DNA from: Chitinophagaceae bacterium UBA7600
GTDB taxonomy: Bacteria; Bacteroidota; Bacteroidia; Chitinophagales; Chitinophagaceae
Assembly: GCA_002478885.1 (NCBI GenBank)
Contig: DLKC01000022.1
Coordinates: 1 to 21,243 of the forward strand
DNA: 21,243 bases
Reading direction: 5' to 3'
Positions 14,127 to 21,243 of this stretch are shown in pieces. A program made the translations under genes and the position numbers. Below the pieces are notes generated by a model that was given only the letters and a program-made list of their open reading frames with translations, did no database searches and had not been told where the DNA came from. How positions within the stretch are numbered: position 1 is the stretch's first letter; every line of letters starts with the position of its first letter.

Positions 14127-16553
14127 ATGAGGTCACCTGTTATACTTTGCTTGCTTGCCGGTTTGTCCTTTTTTACAACCGCTATGGCACAAAGCGATGG
14201 TAGCAATACAGATTCCGTCGGCAATATCTATAAAACGTTTATACAACAGGCAGGAAAAGAAAAAGTGGTACTGCAAACCGACCGCAAAATTTATCTTGCC
14301 GGCGAGAAAATATGGTTCAAAGCTTTTGCGCTCAATACGGCATCCAATCGGCTAAGTCTCTCTACGAATAACCTGTTCACCGACCTTGTCGACGATCAGG
14401 ACAGCGTTATTGCAAAACTCGTGTTGAATAACCATGAGCTTCGAACAGGCGGCGCATTTATTTTACCTGATTCGATCAGGAGTGGGTTTTACTGGATCAG
14501 GGCCTACACGGCAAAAATATTGGCGACAGACACGAATAACATTTTTATTCAGCCCATTTATGTACTTAATAAAAATCTCCGCGATGCCAGCGTTTATAAC
14601 GGGCAATATGCCAGGGCTGCAAACAAAGGCAAAAACCTGTTGCCCGGCATTCATTTTTATCCCGAACGCCTGACGGCGATCCCCGGTATCATTTCAACAG
14701 GTGTGTTGCAGGTCACCGATGCGGACAATAATCCTTACCAGCTTACAGGAAGCCTTGTCGACAATCATGATTCTGTTATCACAACTTTTGCAACCAACCA
14801 GTTTGGTTTGTCGCGCATCACTTTTGTTAATGATCCGCTTCAAAAATACAGGGCTGTTATAAGGGTCAATGGGCACGACATAAAATACCAGCTGCCCGTA
14901 GTAAACCAAAAGGCCGCCCAGATCTCCTTTGCCAAACAATCACCCTCGGGCATCAAAGCCTTTGTAACATTGGAAGAAGCATTGCCGGCAGATTTTCGTA
15001 CGACCATTATTGCCCTGCATGGCGATAGCCTCTGCTACGCGGCAGTAGGGTCAGGCATTTATGGAATAAATATCCCACTGACTAATTTTCCGGGTGGTAT
15101 CACGTCGTTTTTACTGTTCGATCAGCAACATCGTTTACTGGCAGAAAGAAAGATATACATCGATAAACAAAATTTTCAGCTCGATATAACATCCGGCCAG
15201 TCAAATTACGCTGCCAGGGAATCTGTCAATCTCAATATCAACATCAGCGAAGCAGGGGGAGTGCCGTTGCCGGCATCATTCAATGTTGCAGTGCAGGATG
15301 CATGGCTTGATCAACTCCAGGATAGCATCGACATACACCAGCTGCCGCCTGCAAATGACTACATGATCTCCGCCTGGCTGGAGCGTTTCCACGATAGGTT
15401 TGCCGCCACCGATATCGACTTAATCATGATGACCCTGCCACCAGTGTTCAGCAACCACGAAACCGGCGTTGCGAAGAATATACAGCTTTCGGCAGATGAC
15501 AATGAAAAATTGCTTAACCTGGTCGGAAGGGTTTCGAATGGACGTGACAAAGCCGTTAAACAAAGAGTGGTCACCGCAATTTCAAAAAACAAAGTAGCTT
15601 ACTTCCTGGATACCGATTCTGCCAATGCCAGCGGCATATTCAAAATTCCATTGCCCCAGAACGTAGACAGCCTATCCGTCTTTTTGCAGGTAACAGATAA
15701 GTTTGGAATCGTAAGAACAGACGACAGTATAACGCTGCAGCAATTTCAGTTTCCCGTACTTGCTACACCCGGCTCACTTAAGCAGCAATTCCTGTCTGCC
15801 AACATCAGCATGGTGGCGTCCCTCAGAAAGTACCATATCGATACAGCCATCACCTTCCAGGGCAAGGGCTGGCTAAAACCAGTCGCCGTAACCGCAGTGG
15901 TAAAATCGCAACCGAACTATGATGTTACAAAGCGAATCAACAGCATCTCCCAGATCCTCACAAGCGATAAACTCAAATATGGGTACAATTCCATTGGCTA
16001 TGCCCTGCTTACTGTTCCGGGTGTTACCATGTATGCCGGCGACCTGTCTATTTTTGGATCGGGCAATATGAACCTGAATACCGCCGGCAGGCCGTTGCTC
16101 GTTGTAGATGGTGTAGCAATGGGAGAAGCAAGCCTAGGGTATTTTAACAGCCTTTCACCGTCAGAAGTTGACTTCATTGAGGTCTTGCGTGGGGCCGAAG
16201 CAGGTATTTATGGCATGCGTGGCGCAAACGGCGTTATATCTGTTAATACAAGAAATGGGCAACATTTCATTCCTGATACGAAAAATTACCTGCGCACGCT
16301 AATGCCGGTCACCTATCATGTAAACCCGCAATTTGAAATGCCTCATTACGAAATTGCCGAAATAAAAGCTAGTAAACTCCCCGATCCGCGCACAACCATT
16401 TACTGGAATACAAACACAATAACCGATAGCACTGGAAGCGCTGCCATCAACTTCTATACGGCAGATAATCCAACCAACTATTCCGTAACAGTAACCGGCA
16501 TCACAGCAAAGGGCGATCTCATTTATAAAACCATTACCATCAGCAGAAAATAA
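14127..16553 (+). CDS. Exported MG2-domain / TonB-receptor plug-domain protein
   Basis: 808 residues. Signal peptide at about 1-21 (ending AMAQ). An alpha-2-macroglobulin-like MG2 domain follows (about 47-140: VVLQTDRKIYLAGEKIWFKAFAL to SGFYWIRAYTAKI). Further beta domains run to about 600. A TonB-dependent-receptor plug-like domain lies at about 620-710 (YALLTVPGV, GRPLLVVDGVAM, SEVDFIEVLRGAEAGIYGMRGANGVISV), then a last macroglobulin-like strand set (DPRTTIYWNTNTITDSTGSAAINFYTAD). There is no outer-membrane beta-barrel, so it is not itself a transporter. Such proteins are frequent in Bacteroidota and may act in the periplasm with TonB systems. Function unknown. Confidence 0.82.
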   Translation: MRSPVILCLLAGLSFFTTAMAQSDGSNTDSVGNIYKTFIQQAGKEKVVLQTDRKIYLAGEKIWFKAFALNTASNRLSLSTNNLFTDLVDDQDSVIAKLVLNNHELRTGGAFILPDSIRSGFYWIRAYTAKILATDTNNIFIQPIYVLNKNLRDASVYNGQYARAANKGKNLLPGIHFYPERLTAIPGIISTGVLQVTDADNNPYQLTGSLVDNHDSVITTFATNQFGLSRITFVNDPLQKYRAVIRVNGHDIKYQLPVVNQKAAQISFAKQSPSGIKAFVTLEEALPADFRTTIIALHGDSLCYAAVGSGIYGINIPLTNFPGGITSFLLFDQQHRLLAERKIYIDKQNFQLDITSGQSNYAARESVNLNINISEAGGVPLPASFNVAVQDAWLDQLQDSIDIHQLPPANDYMISAWLERFHDRFAATDIDLIMMTLPPVFSNHETGVAKNIQLSADDNEKLLNLVGRVSNGRDKAVKQRVVTAISKNKVAYFLDTDSANASGIFKIPLPQNVDSLSVFLQVTDKFGIVRTDDSITLQQFQFPVLATPGSLKQQFLSANISMVASLRKYHIDTAITFQGKGWLKPVAVTAVVKSQPNYDVTKRINSISQILTSDKLKYGYNSIGYALLTVPGVTMYAGDLSIFGSGNMNLNTAGRPLLVVDGVAMGEASLGYFNSLSPSEVDFIEVLRGAEAGIYGMRGANGVISVNTRNGQHFIPDTKNYLRTLMPVTYHVNPQFEMPHYEIAEIKASKLPDPRTTIYWNTNTITDSTGSAAINFYTADNPTNYSVTVTGITAKGDLIYKTITISRK

Positions 16554-16594
16554 ATATTTTTTTAGTACCTTTTTTGTGACTTGCTTTTGTATAA

Positions 16595-16655
16595 GCAACA
16601 AACTTCGTTTGCGCGATAGCGCCGGCTTATCCGGCGTCGCACAATTGTACGGCAT
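16595..16655 (+). repeat. Dispersed intergenic repeat, copy F
   Basis: Starts with CAACAAACTTCG (16597-16608), shared with copy A. Then comes a hairpin of CGCCGG and CCGGCG (16620-16625 with 16631-16636, loop CTTAT), followed by GGCGTCGCACAATTGTAC (16633-16650). It lies about 45-100 nt after the stop of the MG2/plug gene. Confidence 0.6.
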
Positions 16656-16827
16656 ATCTTTTTTCAATAAAGCTGAAACAGGTAACCGTACATACTTCAC
16701 ATCCGGAGTTTGCACATCATAGCAGTTTACCATTGTTAATGTGCCTTCATTTCGTGCCACGCATCAGCTTATATCGTAAATTAGTGTGTTGGGTCACAGC
16801 AAAAGGCACCACTATCTCCCCCGCTTT

Positions 16828-17475
16828 ATGAGACAGACTTTTTTTGTTTTCACAGTTTTGATCGTGTTGGTTGCTTGCAACAATGTCGGCAGTGCTAACC
16901 CTGCAAAAGAAACCCACGCACGTGACCCGCATTGGGATACAGCAAAATCAGCACGGCAAAATTTGGTTGAGGAATTAAAAAAATTACAGCAAGTGATTGC
17001 TTCCGGTGACAAAGAAAAAATCGCAGACATATTTCCCTTCCCGCTGTCAGGTACAGCATTTGGTATCTACATCAACGACAGCGCATATGACGTGCAGTTC
17101 AACGCCAGCGGCAACAACACAACAAAAGCAATGTTCTTACAGTATTACAACAAAATTGCCGATGCCATTTTAGTTGACCAGGTAAACAATCTTTTTCAGC
17201 ACCTTAGCATGGATAGCCTTTTGTACAAAGACAACTTGAAATACGATGACTACAATAAAATGGAACCTTGTTTTTATTCTTATAAAATAGAAGTGGCCAA
17301 AGACGAAGTGATATTAAGAATGGACATGAATTCAAACAGTAATTATCAAAGCAAAAAACTTTCCGTGGACGACCTGCCCGAAAACTCAAGCGAAATTTGT
17401 GAACACAACTTTTGGTGGGTGCTCAGGTTTGAGGGAAACACATTGCGCCTGGCAAGTATTTCCGGTGCAGACTAG
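16828..17475 (+). CDS. Hypothetical lipoprotein
   Basis: 215 residues from the ATG at 16828, which opens directly on a lipoprotein signal (MRQTFFVFTVLIVLVAC, Cys17). A GTG at 16786 would add 14 residues and is less likely. The mature chain starts with a helical stretch (about 40-65: ARQNLVEELKKLQQVIASGDKEKIADIFPFPL), a pattern seen in nuclear-transport-factor-2-like or DUF4440-type proteins. It then has beta segments and a WWVLRFEGNTLRLASI ending. No family is assigned with confidence. It is probably on the periplasmic side of the outer membrane. Confidence 0.65.
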   Translation: MRQTFFVFTVLIVLVACNNVGSANPAKETHARDPHWDTAKSARQNLVEELKKLQQVIASGDKEKIADIFPFPLSGTAFGIYINDSAYDVQFNASGNNTTKAMFLQYYNKIADAILVDQVNNLFQHLSMDSLLYKDNLKYDDYNKMEPCFYSYKIEVAKDEVILRMDMNSNSNYQSKKLSVDDLPENSSEICEHNFWWVLRFEGNTLRLASISGAD

Positions 17476-17476
17476 C

Positions 17477-17516
17477 GATTGCAGGTTACGCAGCAAGTGC
17501 GTTAACATCCGCAATC
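17477..17516 (+). other. Stem-loop after the lipoprotein gene
   Basis: GATTGC (17477-17482) pairs with GCAATC (17511-17516). Inside, GTTACGCA pairs with TGCGTTAAC with one bulged base, around loop GCAAG. It begins two bases after the stop at 17475. No T-run follows, so it is not a simple terminator. It may protect the 3' end of the message or be a remnant of a repeat. Confidence 0.4.
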
Positions 17517-17542
17517 ATTCACATTGTCAAAACAGAATAACA

Positions 17543-17935
17543 ATGGCAAACAACGAACGCGCAAATTTTCGGGTGGAAAATATTGCTCCTGTCTTAAACG
17601 TAAAGGATATCGCTACCAGTTTATCGTTTTATGTCGACATTTTGGGATTTACCAATGCTGAATGGGGCGATAACAATTTTACAAGTATTAACCGGGATAA
17701 TACCGGACTGTATTTATGTAAAGGTGCCCAAGGTTCGCCTGGTACATGGATTTGGATAGGCTTTGATGGCAACATTTTCTCCTTACATGAAGCACTTAAG
17801 GCAAAAGCTGTAACAATAAAACTGCCACCAACCAATTTCTCCTGGGCTTATGAAATGCATATTCAGGATCCGGATGGACACGTGCTGAGATTTGGAACCG
17901 ACCCGGATGAAAAAGCCCCATTTGCTGATAAATAG
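17543..17935 (+). CDS. VOC-superfamily (glyoxalase / bleomycin-resistance-like) protein
   Basis: 130 residues from the ATG at 17543. The longer frame to 17399 overlaps the preceding gene and has no support. A single VOC module is visible: VAPVLNV-like start (ENIAPVLNVKDIATSLSFYVDILGF), a middle strand with TGLYLCKG, and the terminal MHIQDPDGHVLRFG. VOC proteins pair beta-alpha-beta-beta-beta modules to form a metal or ligand site, and a homodimer is expected here. Members include glyoxalases, dioxygenases and antibiotic-sequestering proteins. The substrate cannot be inferred, and 'resistance' should not be assumed. Cytoplasmic. Confidence 0.85.
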   Translation: MANNERANFRVENIAPVLNVKDIATSLSFYVDILGFTNAEWGDNNFTSINRDNTGLYLCKGAQGSPGTWIWIGFDGNIFSLHEALKAKAVTIKLPPTNFSWAYEMHIQDPDGHVLRFGTDPDEKAPFADK

Positions 17936-18032
17936 CGAAGAAAATACCAATTAACAAACAACAGCCGGTGCAAAGCGTGACCACCTTATTTCAGCAACCA
18001 CGGCAATTAATATTTTACAAACTATATATAGT

Positions 18033-18593
18033 ATGACAGAAAATAATGCTACGGAAATTGCTTTGAGCAAAGCCAGGCTGGCAAAGCTTTTGGTTTTTAG
18101 TGTGTTGTTTTTGGCTGTTGGTGTTTGGATGATAACAGCAGATCCACAGGCAAGCAACCCTTTTTTCAATAATCCAATCATTAAGGCAATTGGTATGTAT
18201 GGCTCGGTAGTTATGGGCGTATTTGGCATATACTTTTTTACTCGCAAGTTATCGGACAATAAACCCGGCTTGGTTTTAAGCGACAAAGGCATAACAGACA
18301 ATACAAGTGCTTTTAAATTTGGACTGATTCCATGGAGCGATATATCAGGCGTGCATGAAACATATGTCCAGGCTTCGGCCACTGCTAAACAGTATTTCCT
18401 AACGATCGGGCTTGTTGACCCGGAAAAATATATTTCGGCAGCAACAAATAGCTTAAAAAGAAAATTGTTGATGATTAACTATAAAAGTTATGGTTCGCCC
18501 ATACATATCGCTACAAACGGATTAAAGTCAGATCATAAAGATTTGCTGTTACTGATTAATGAATATTTTGAAAAATACGGAATTGTTAAGTAA
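18033..18593 (+). CDS. STM3941-like membrane protein
   Basis: 186 residues. Two transmembrane helices near the N-terminus (about 18-37: LAKLLVFSVLFLAVGVWMI; about 52-71: AIGMYGSVVMGVFGIYFF) are followed by a soluble domain with GLVLSDKGITDNTSAFKFGLIPWSDISGV. That 'G-L-x-L-x-x-x-G-I-T-D-N-x-S/T ... G-x-I-P-W-x-D-I' order is the signature of the STM3941 family, a PH-like domain of unknown function. The protein probably sits in the inner membrane with its domain in the cytoplasm. The gap to the VOC gene is 97 nt on the same strand, so shared transcription is possible. Confidence 0.75.
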   Translation: MTENNATEIALSKARLAKLLVFSVLFLAVGVWMITADPQASNPFFNNPIIKAIGMYGSVVMGVFGIYFFTRKLSDNKPGLVLSDKGITDNTSAFKFGLIPWSDISGVHETYVQASATAKQYFLTIGLVDPEKYISAATNSLKRKLLMINYKSYGSPIHIATNGLKSDHKDLLLLINEYFEKYGIVK

Positions 18594-18778
18594 TAAAGCT
18601 CCATTCACGGAAAGCATCAATATTGACACAAATACAAATTCTGATCTTACGTACAAACCGTTGTAACAAAAATCAGGCGATGGATTTGGGAAACAGATGC
18701 TATCGACTGCTTTTATATTTAACTTCAGCAGTGTGTTTCAAAGCAGATTATTACAATTTCGTAGACTTGCTCTTACAA

Positions 18779-18794
18779 CGACATTAAAATGTCG
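18779..18794. promoter_or_regulatory. Palindrome upstream of the XRE regulator (possible operator)
   Basis: CGACATT (18779-18785) and AATGTCG (18788-18794) form perfect 7-base arms around AA, 69 nt upstream of the regulator's ATG. It has no T-run, so it is unlikely to be a terminator. An operator for the adjacent DNA-binding protein is plausible but inferred from position alone. Confidence 0.35.
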
Positions 18795-18862
18795 CAAAAA
18801 TGCCGGCCCTGGTGCTAACGATGGATATTGTCTGTTCCGAAATTTGTAGAAATTATTAAAAC

Positions 18863-19522
18863 ATGCAAAATTTAGCCGAATTGAGAAAAGAGAAAGGTAT
18901 GACTCAGGAAGAGCTGGCAAATGCTACCGGGATATCTTTAAGAACAATTCAGAGAATAGAATCAGGCAAGGTTAAACCGAGGGCTTACTCACTAAAAAAA
19001 ATGGCTCAGGCTTTAAATGTACAATTCAACGATTTATATCAATCTGACATTTATCGGCCGTCAAATGCTTTTAACCTGTTTAAAAGTAATGGCAGGCAGC
19101 TTTTTATTGAAATTTTCTATTCAGCCTGGGCTACAATACTTTTTATGCTAATGTTACTTAACATCACTTGCCAGGTGCTTGGCACCGATTTTTTGCGCGA
19201 CTCGCTCCTTTTTTCGGGCGACTTTCATTTGTTCAGGCTTGCCATTACGGCTACTTGCATTTTCGCATTGATGCAGATTTATCTGCTGTTGATTCGCAAA
19301 CGCTTGTTTAGCGCTGTCAGCTACTGGCTGCTCTTGGCATTATTTTCAGCTATTTCAATGTATCTCAGATTTACAAGCGATTTGGTGACCACAGCTTATG
19401 CTACCCTAAATAACATTCAATACTATATAAGTTTCTTATGTTGGTTGATACTGTTATTTATAGGACTAACGTATAATTCGGTTTTCAGTCATTCAAATAA
19501 CGAAAAGGCAACCCCTTTGTAA
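18863..19522 (+). CDS. Membrane-tethered XRE-family (HTH_3) transcriptional regulator
   Basis: 219 residues. Residues 3-60 form a canonical lambda-repressor-like helix-turn-helix (LAELRKEKGMTQEELANATGISLRTIQRIESGKVKPRAYSLKKMAQALNV). The rest carries four predicted transmembrane helices (about 78-100, 116-137, 142-160 and 180-205). The DNA-binding domain would stay on the cytoplasmic face. Bacteroidota have many such 'HTH plus DUF4870-like or multi-span' proteins, and they may sense membrane state. No ligand or target is visible. A palindrome lies in its upstream region. Confidence 0.85.
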   Translation: MQNLAELRKEKGMTQEELANATGISLRTIQRIESGKVKPRAYSLKKMAQALNVQFNDLYQSDIYRPSNAFNLFKSNGRQLFIEIFYSAWATILFMLMLLNITCQVLGTDFLRDSLLFSGDFHLFRLAITATCIFALMQIYLLLIRKRLFSAVSYWLLLALFSAISMYLRFTSDLVTTAYATLNNIQYYISFLCWLILLFIGLTYNSVFSHSNNEKATPL

Positions 19523-19565
19523 AACGGCGCCCGACTGGATGAGACCAAAAAATACATTGGTTAAA

Positions 19566-20309
19566 ATGGACTACCTGCAAAAAATCATGACCGCATTTGA
19601 ACTCCACTCAGTTGAAGGAATAAAAGAATGCTTTGAGCAGGGTGTAAATCCCAATGAAATTCTCGATCAAAAGCCTTTGTTGTTTGCCCTCATAAATATG
19701 TATACACGAGGGCCATTGTTTAAAAATTGCGTTCAGGCTTTTGTTGATTATGGCTTAAGCTTTGACGATAAGGTCCTTCTTTCTGTTTTACTGGACGATG
19801 CTGCTTTGCTTGATACAGAGCTTGCTGCAGACAAATCGGCCTTAGCAAAAAGCTATTCACTGGACTGCACGTTTACACCACTCTACCAGGTTTCCTTACT
19901 GCATATTTGTGCTGAATACAATCATTTGGCTTGCGCAGAAGTACTGATTAACCACGGTGCTGATATTAATGCAAAAGCTGGGTTTGACGAACACGGCTTT
20001 GGCGGGCATACACCTGTTTTTCATACGGTTAACCAGGATGCGAATAAGAGTGTGGACGTTTTAAAGTATTTGATTTCAAAAAAGGCAGACCTGTCCATAA
20101 CGGTGAAGGGGCTCATTTGGGGCAAAGGTTACGATTGGGAAACATTCATTGCCGATGTTAACCCGGTAAGTTACGCAATGATGGGATTGCTAAGACAGTT
20201 TCAACGGACAGAAAAAAGCGTTTATGAGGTCGTGTCGCTGTTGCTTAAAGCAAAATACAATACAGACTACTTCGCCTCAAATATCCCGAATAAATATTTA
20301 TATAGATAA
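19566..20309 (+). CDS. Ankyrin-repeat-domain protein
   Basis: 247 residues from the ATG at 19566 (MDYLQKIMTAFELHSVEGIKECFEQGVNPNE). An in-frame ATG at 19539 would add nine residues of little character. The clearest ankyrin repeat is SLLHICAEYNHLACAEVLINHGADINAKAG (about residues 126-155), with weaker repeats before (EGIKECFEQGVNPNE) and after (GGHTPVFHTVNQDANKSVDVLKYLISKKADLSIT). There is no signal peptide, so a cytoplasmic protein-protein interaction role is likely. The partner is unknown. It lies 43 nt after the XRE gene on the same strand and may share its transcript. Confidence 0.82.
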   Translation: MDYLQKIMTAFELHSVEGIKECFEQGVNPNEILDQKPLLFALINMYTRGPLFKNCVQAFVDYGLSFDDKVLLSVLLDDAALLDTELAADKSALAKSYSLDCTFTPLYQVSLLHICAEYNHLACAEVLINHGADINAKAGFDEHGFGGHTPVFHTVNQDANKSVDVLKYLISKKADLSITVKGLIWGKGYDWETFIADVNPVSYAMMGLLRQFQRTEKSVYEVVSLLLKAKYNTDYFASNIPNKYLYR

Positions 20310-20364
20310 TGGGTTAGACAATACACACACTGGTGGCAATCTTTTAAAATAAAAAATCTCAATA

Positions 20365-21045
20365 ATGAAAAAAATATGCTTAACCGGTTTCTTCCTTTCG
20401 GCTTTAATAACAGTAATGCTGGTAAACACCTGCGACGCACAAAAAACGGGCACAATAACGATCGGTTCTATCCCTGGTCAGCTCACATGGTATAATACGC
20501 CGGAGAGCTACGAAGTAAAAGGTAATTCGCTGTCTATAGTAGCTGCCGGAAAGACCGATATGTTCCGCGACCCTAATGTAACCTACAATACAGATAATGC
20601 GCCCAAGCTAATGTTCCAGCCGGATGATAACTTTGTCTTATCGGCATCCATTCAGCATGCGTTCCTTAACAAATGGGACGGCGGTGCAATAGTGCTGATC
20701 GAAGACAGCCTGAACTGGATAAAGTTTTGTTTTGAAAAAGACTATACCGGCGCAAAACGAGTCGTTACAGTTGTAACAAAAGACATTTCCGACGACTGTA
20801 ACTCAATAGAAATTACAGGAAACACCGTTTTCTATAAAATGGCAAAGGCTGATAATGTGATCACCTTTTATGCTTCCACCGATGGTAAAAAATGGCTGTT
20901 GGTCCGCCACCTGCAATTCAATAATACAAAGCCGCTCAAACTGGGATTTCTTGCGCAGTCGCCTACCGGTAACAGTTGCCACGTACAATTTTCCAACATT
21001 AAGTACGAGGCTAAAAAAATAGGCGATCCGTATACCGGTGAGTAA
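20365..21045 (+). CDS. Exported DUF1349-domain protein
   Basis: 226 residues with a signal peptide (about 1-25, ending TCDAQ). The mature part is a single concanavalin-like beta sandwich of the DUF1349 type, with these segments: LTWYNTPESYEVKGNSLSIVAAGKTDMFRDP, FVLSASIQHAFLNKWDGGAIVLIEDSLNWIKFCFEKD, VVTVVTKDISDDCNS, VFYKMAKADNVITFYASTDGKKWLLVRHLQF and LKLGFLAQSPTGNSCHVQFSNIKYE. The order matches the family well, including the 'D-G-K-x-W' strand. Such domains may bind glycans. It likely faces the periplasm or cell surface. No enzymatic residues can be named from the sequence. Confidence 0.85.
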   Translation: MKKICLTGFFLSALITVMLVNTCDAQKTGTITIGSIPGQLTWYNTPESYEVKGNSLSIVAAGKTDMFRDPNVTYNTDNAPKLMFQPDDNFVLSASIQHAFLNKWDGGAIVLIEDSLNWIKFCFEKDYTGAKRVVTVVTKDISDDCNSIEITGNTVFYKMAKADNVITFYASTDGKKWLLVRHLQFNNTKPLKLGFLAQSPTGNSCHVQFSNIKYEAKKIGDPYTGE

Positions 21046-21124
21046 AAAATCAATAGGGCTATTGTCCTGCAGCAACTAACTGCAGAAACAAATAAATCAT
21101 GGAACCGGCTTTTGTATTTCATGG

Positions 21125-21182
21125 CGCCACCTGTTGCGTCGCACTTTTGTACTACAGGTTTTTATTGCAGCAAGGCACAAAA
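21125..21182 (+). repeat. Dispersed intergenic repeat, copy G
   Basis: Exact core TTGCGTCGCAC at 21134-21144, followed by TTTTGTAC (21145-21152) and then TGCAGCAAGGCAC (21167-21179). CTTTTGT (21144-21150) can pair with ACAAAAG near 21178-21184. It lies 89 nt after the DUF1349 gene stop. Nothing coding is visible in the remaining 60 bases of the window. Confidence 0.7.
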
Positions 21183-21243
21183 GTTTTTCAATACAAAAGA
21201 GAGTACAGACTGCCCCTTACCTAGGCCTTACTTGGTAGATACT

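Noticed and set aside
16786..16827. GTG start for the lipoprotein at 16828
   Set aside because: It would put 14 residues, including several His and Arg, ahead of a clean lipoprotein signal that begins at the ATG.
18680..18787. 35-codon plus-strand frame upstream of the XRE gene
   Set aside because: Short, no homology pattern, Cys/Tyr/Leu-heavy composition and no matching terminator. It also overlaps the palindrome.
21183..21243. tRNA or gene start at the window end
   Set aside because: No cloverleaf pairing and no convincing start codon with a coding-like frame in the last 60 bases.

Overview
The window looks like a chromosomal segment of a Bacteroidota bacterium, most likely in the Chitinophagaceae/Chitinophagales. 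Three things point there. Two proteins carry type IX secretion (T9SS) C-terminal signals, one type A and one type B (CHU_C/gliding type). Several other products are Bacteroidota favourites: an orphan TonB-plug/MG2 protein, a DUF1080 lipoprotein with a 'GCMD-TALNY' tail, an STM3941-like protein and many small lipoproteins. The leader regions are AT-rich and mostly lack strong Shine-Dalgarno sequences. Taxonomy is inferred from gene content only.

Layout. 1-1165 is the translation/transcription block: 3' end of tuf, tRNA-Trp(CCA), secE, nusG, then a strong terminator. The rplK-rplA-rplJ-rplL-rpoBC genes that commonly follow nusG in bacteria are absent. 1244-4759 (minus) is a 1171-residue secreted repeat protein with 80-residue units, a Peptidase_S74 intramolecular chaperone and a T9SS type A tail. 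4760-5754 is mostly non-coding, with a repeat pair, two terminators and a probable 56-residue small ORF. 5755-8401 (minus) is core metabolism: fabD (fatty acid synthesis), folE (GTP cyclohydrolase I) and two tandem 6-pyruvoyl-tetrahydropterin-synthase-like genes, which would act one after the other in a pterin pathway. 8696-10297 is a T9SS type B surface protein. 10445-13840 holds small lipoproteins, a cold-shock-domain protein, an exported YciI-like protein and a DUF1080 lipoprotein. 14127-21045 is a run of plus-strand accessory genes: an MG2/TonB-plug protein, a lipoprotein, a VOC (glyoxalase-like) protein, an STM3941-like membrane protein, a membrane-tethered XRE regulator, an ankyrin protein and a DUF1349 protein.

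The most unusual feature is a dispersed intergenic repeat with core TTGCGTCGCAC-N-CTTGTAC, often followed 12-25 nt later by a GCAGCAAAGC-like block. I find eight sites in 21 kb, all between genes and mostly within 100 nt of a stop codon. Two related copies, in opposite orientation and sharing an 18-nt perfect match, bracket the S74 repeat-protein gene exactly where the ribosomal protein cluster would usually continue. I know of no named family that this repeat matches, but no database search was possible.
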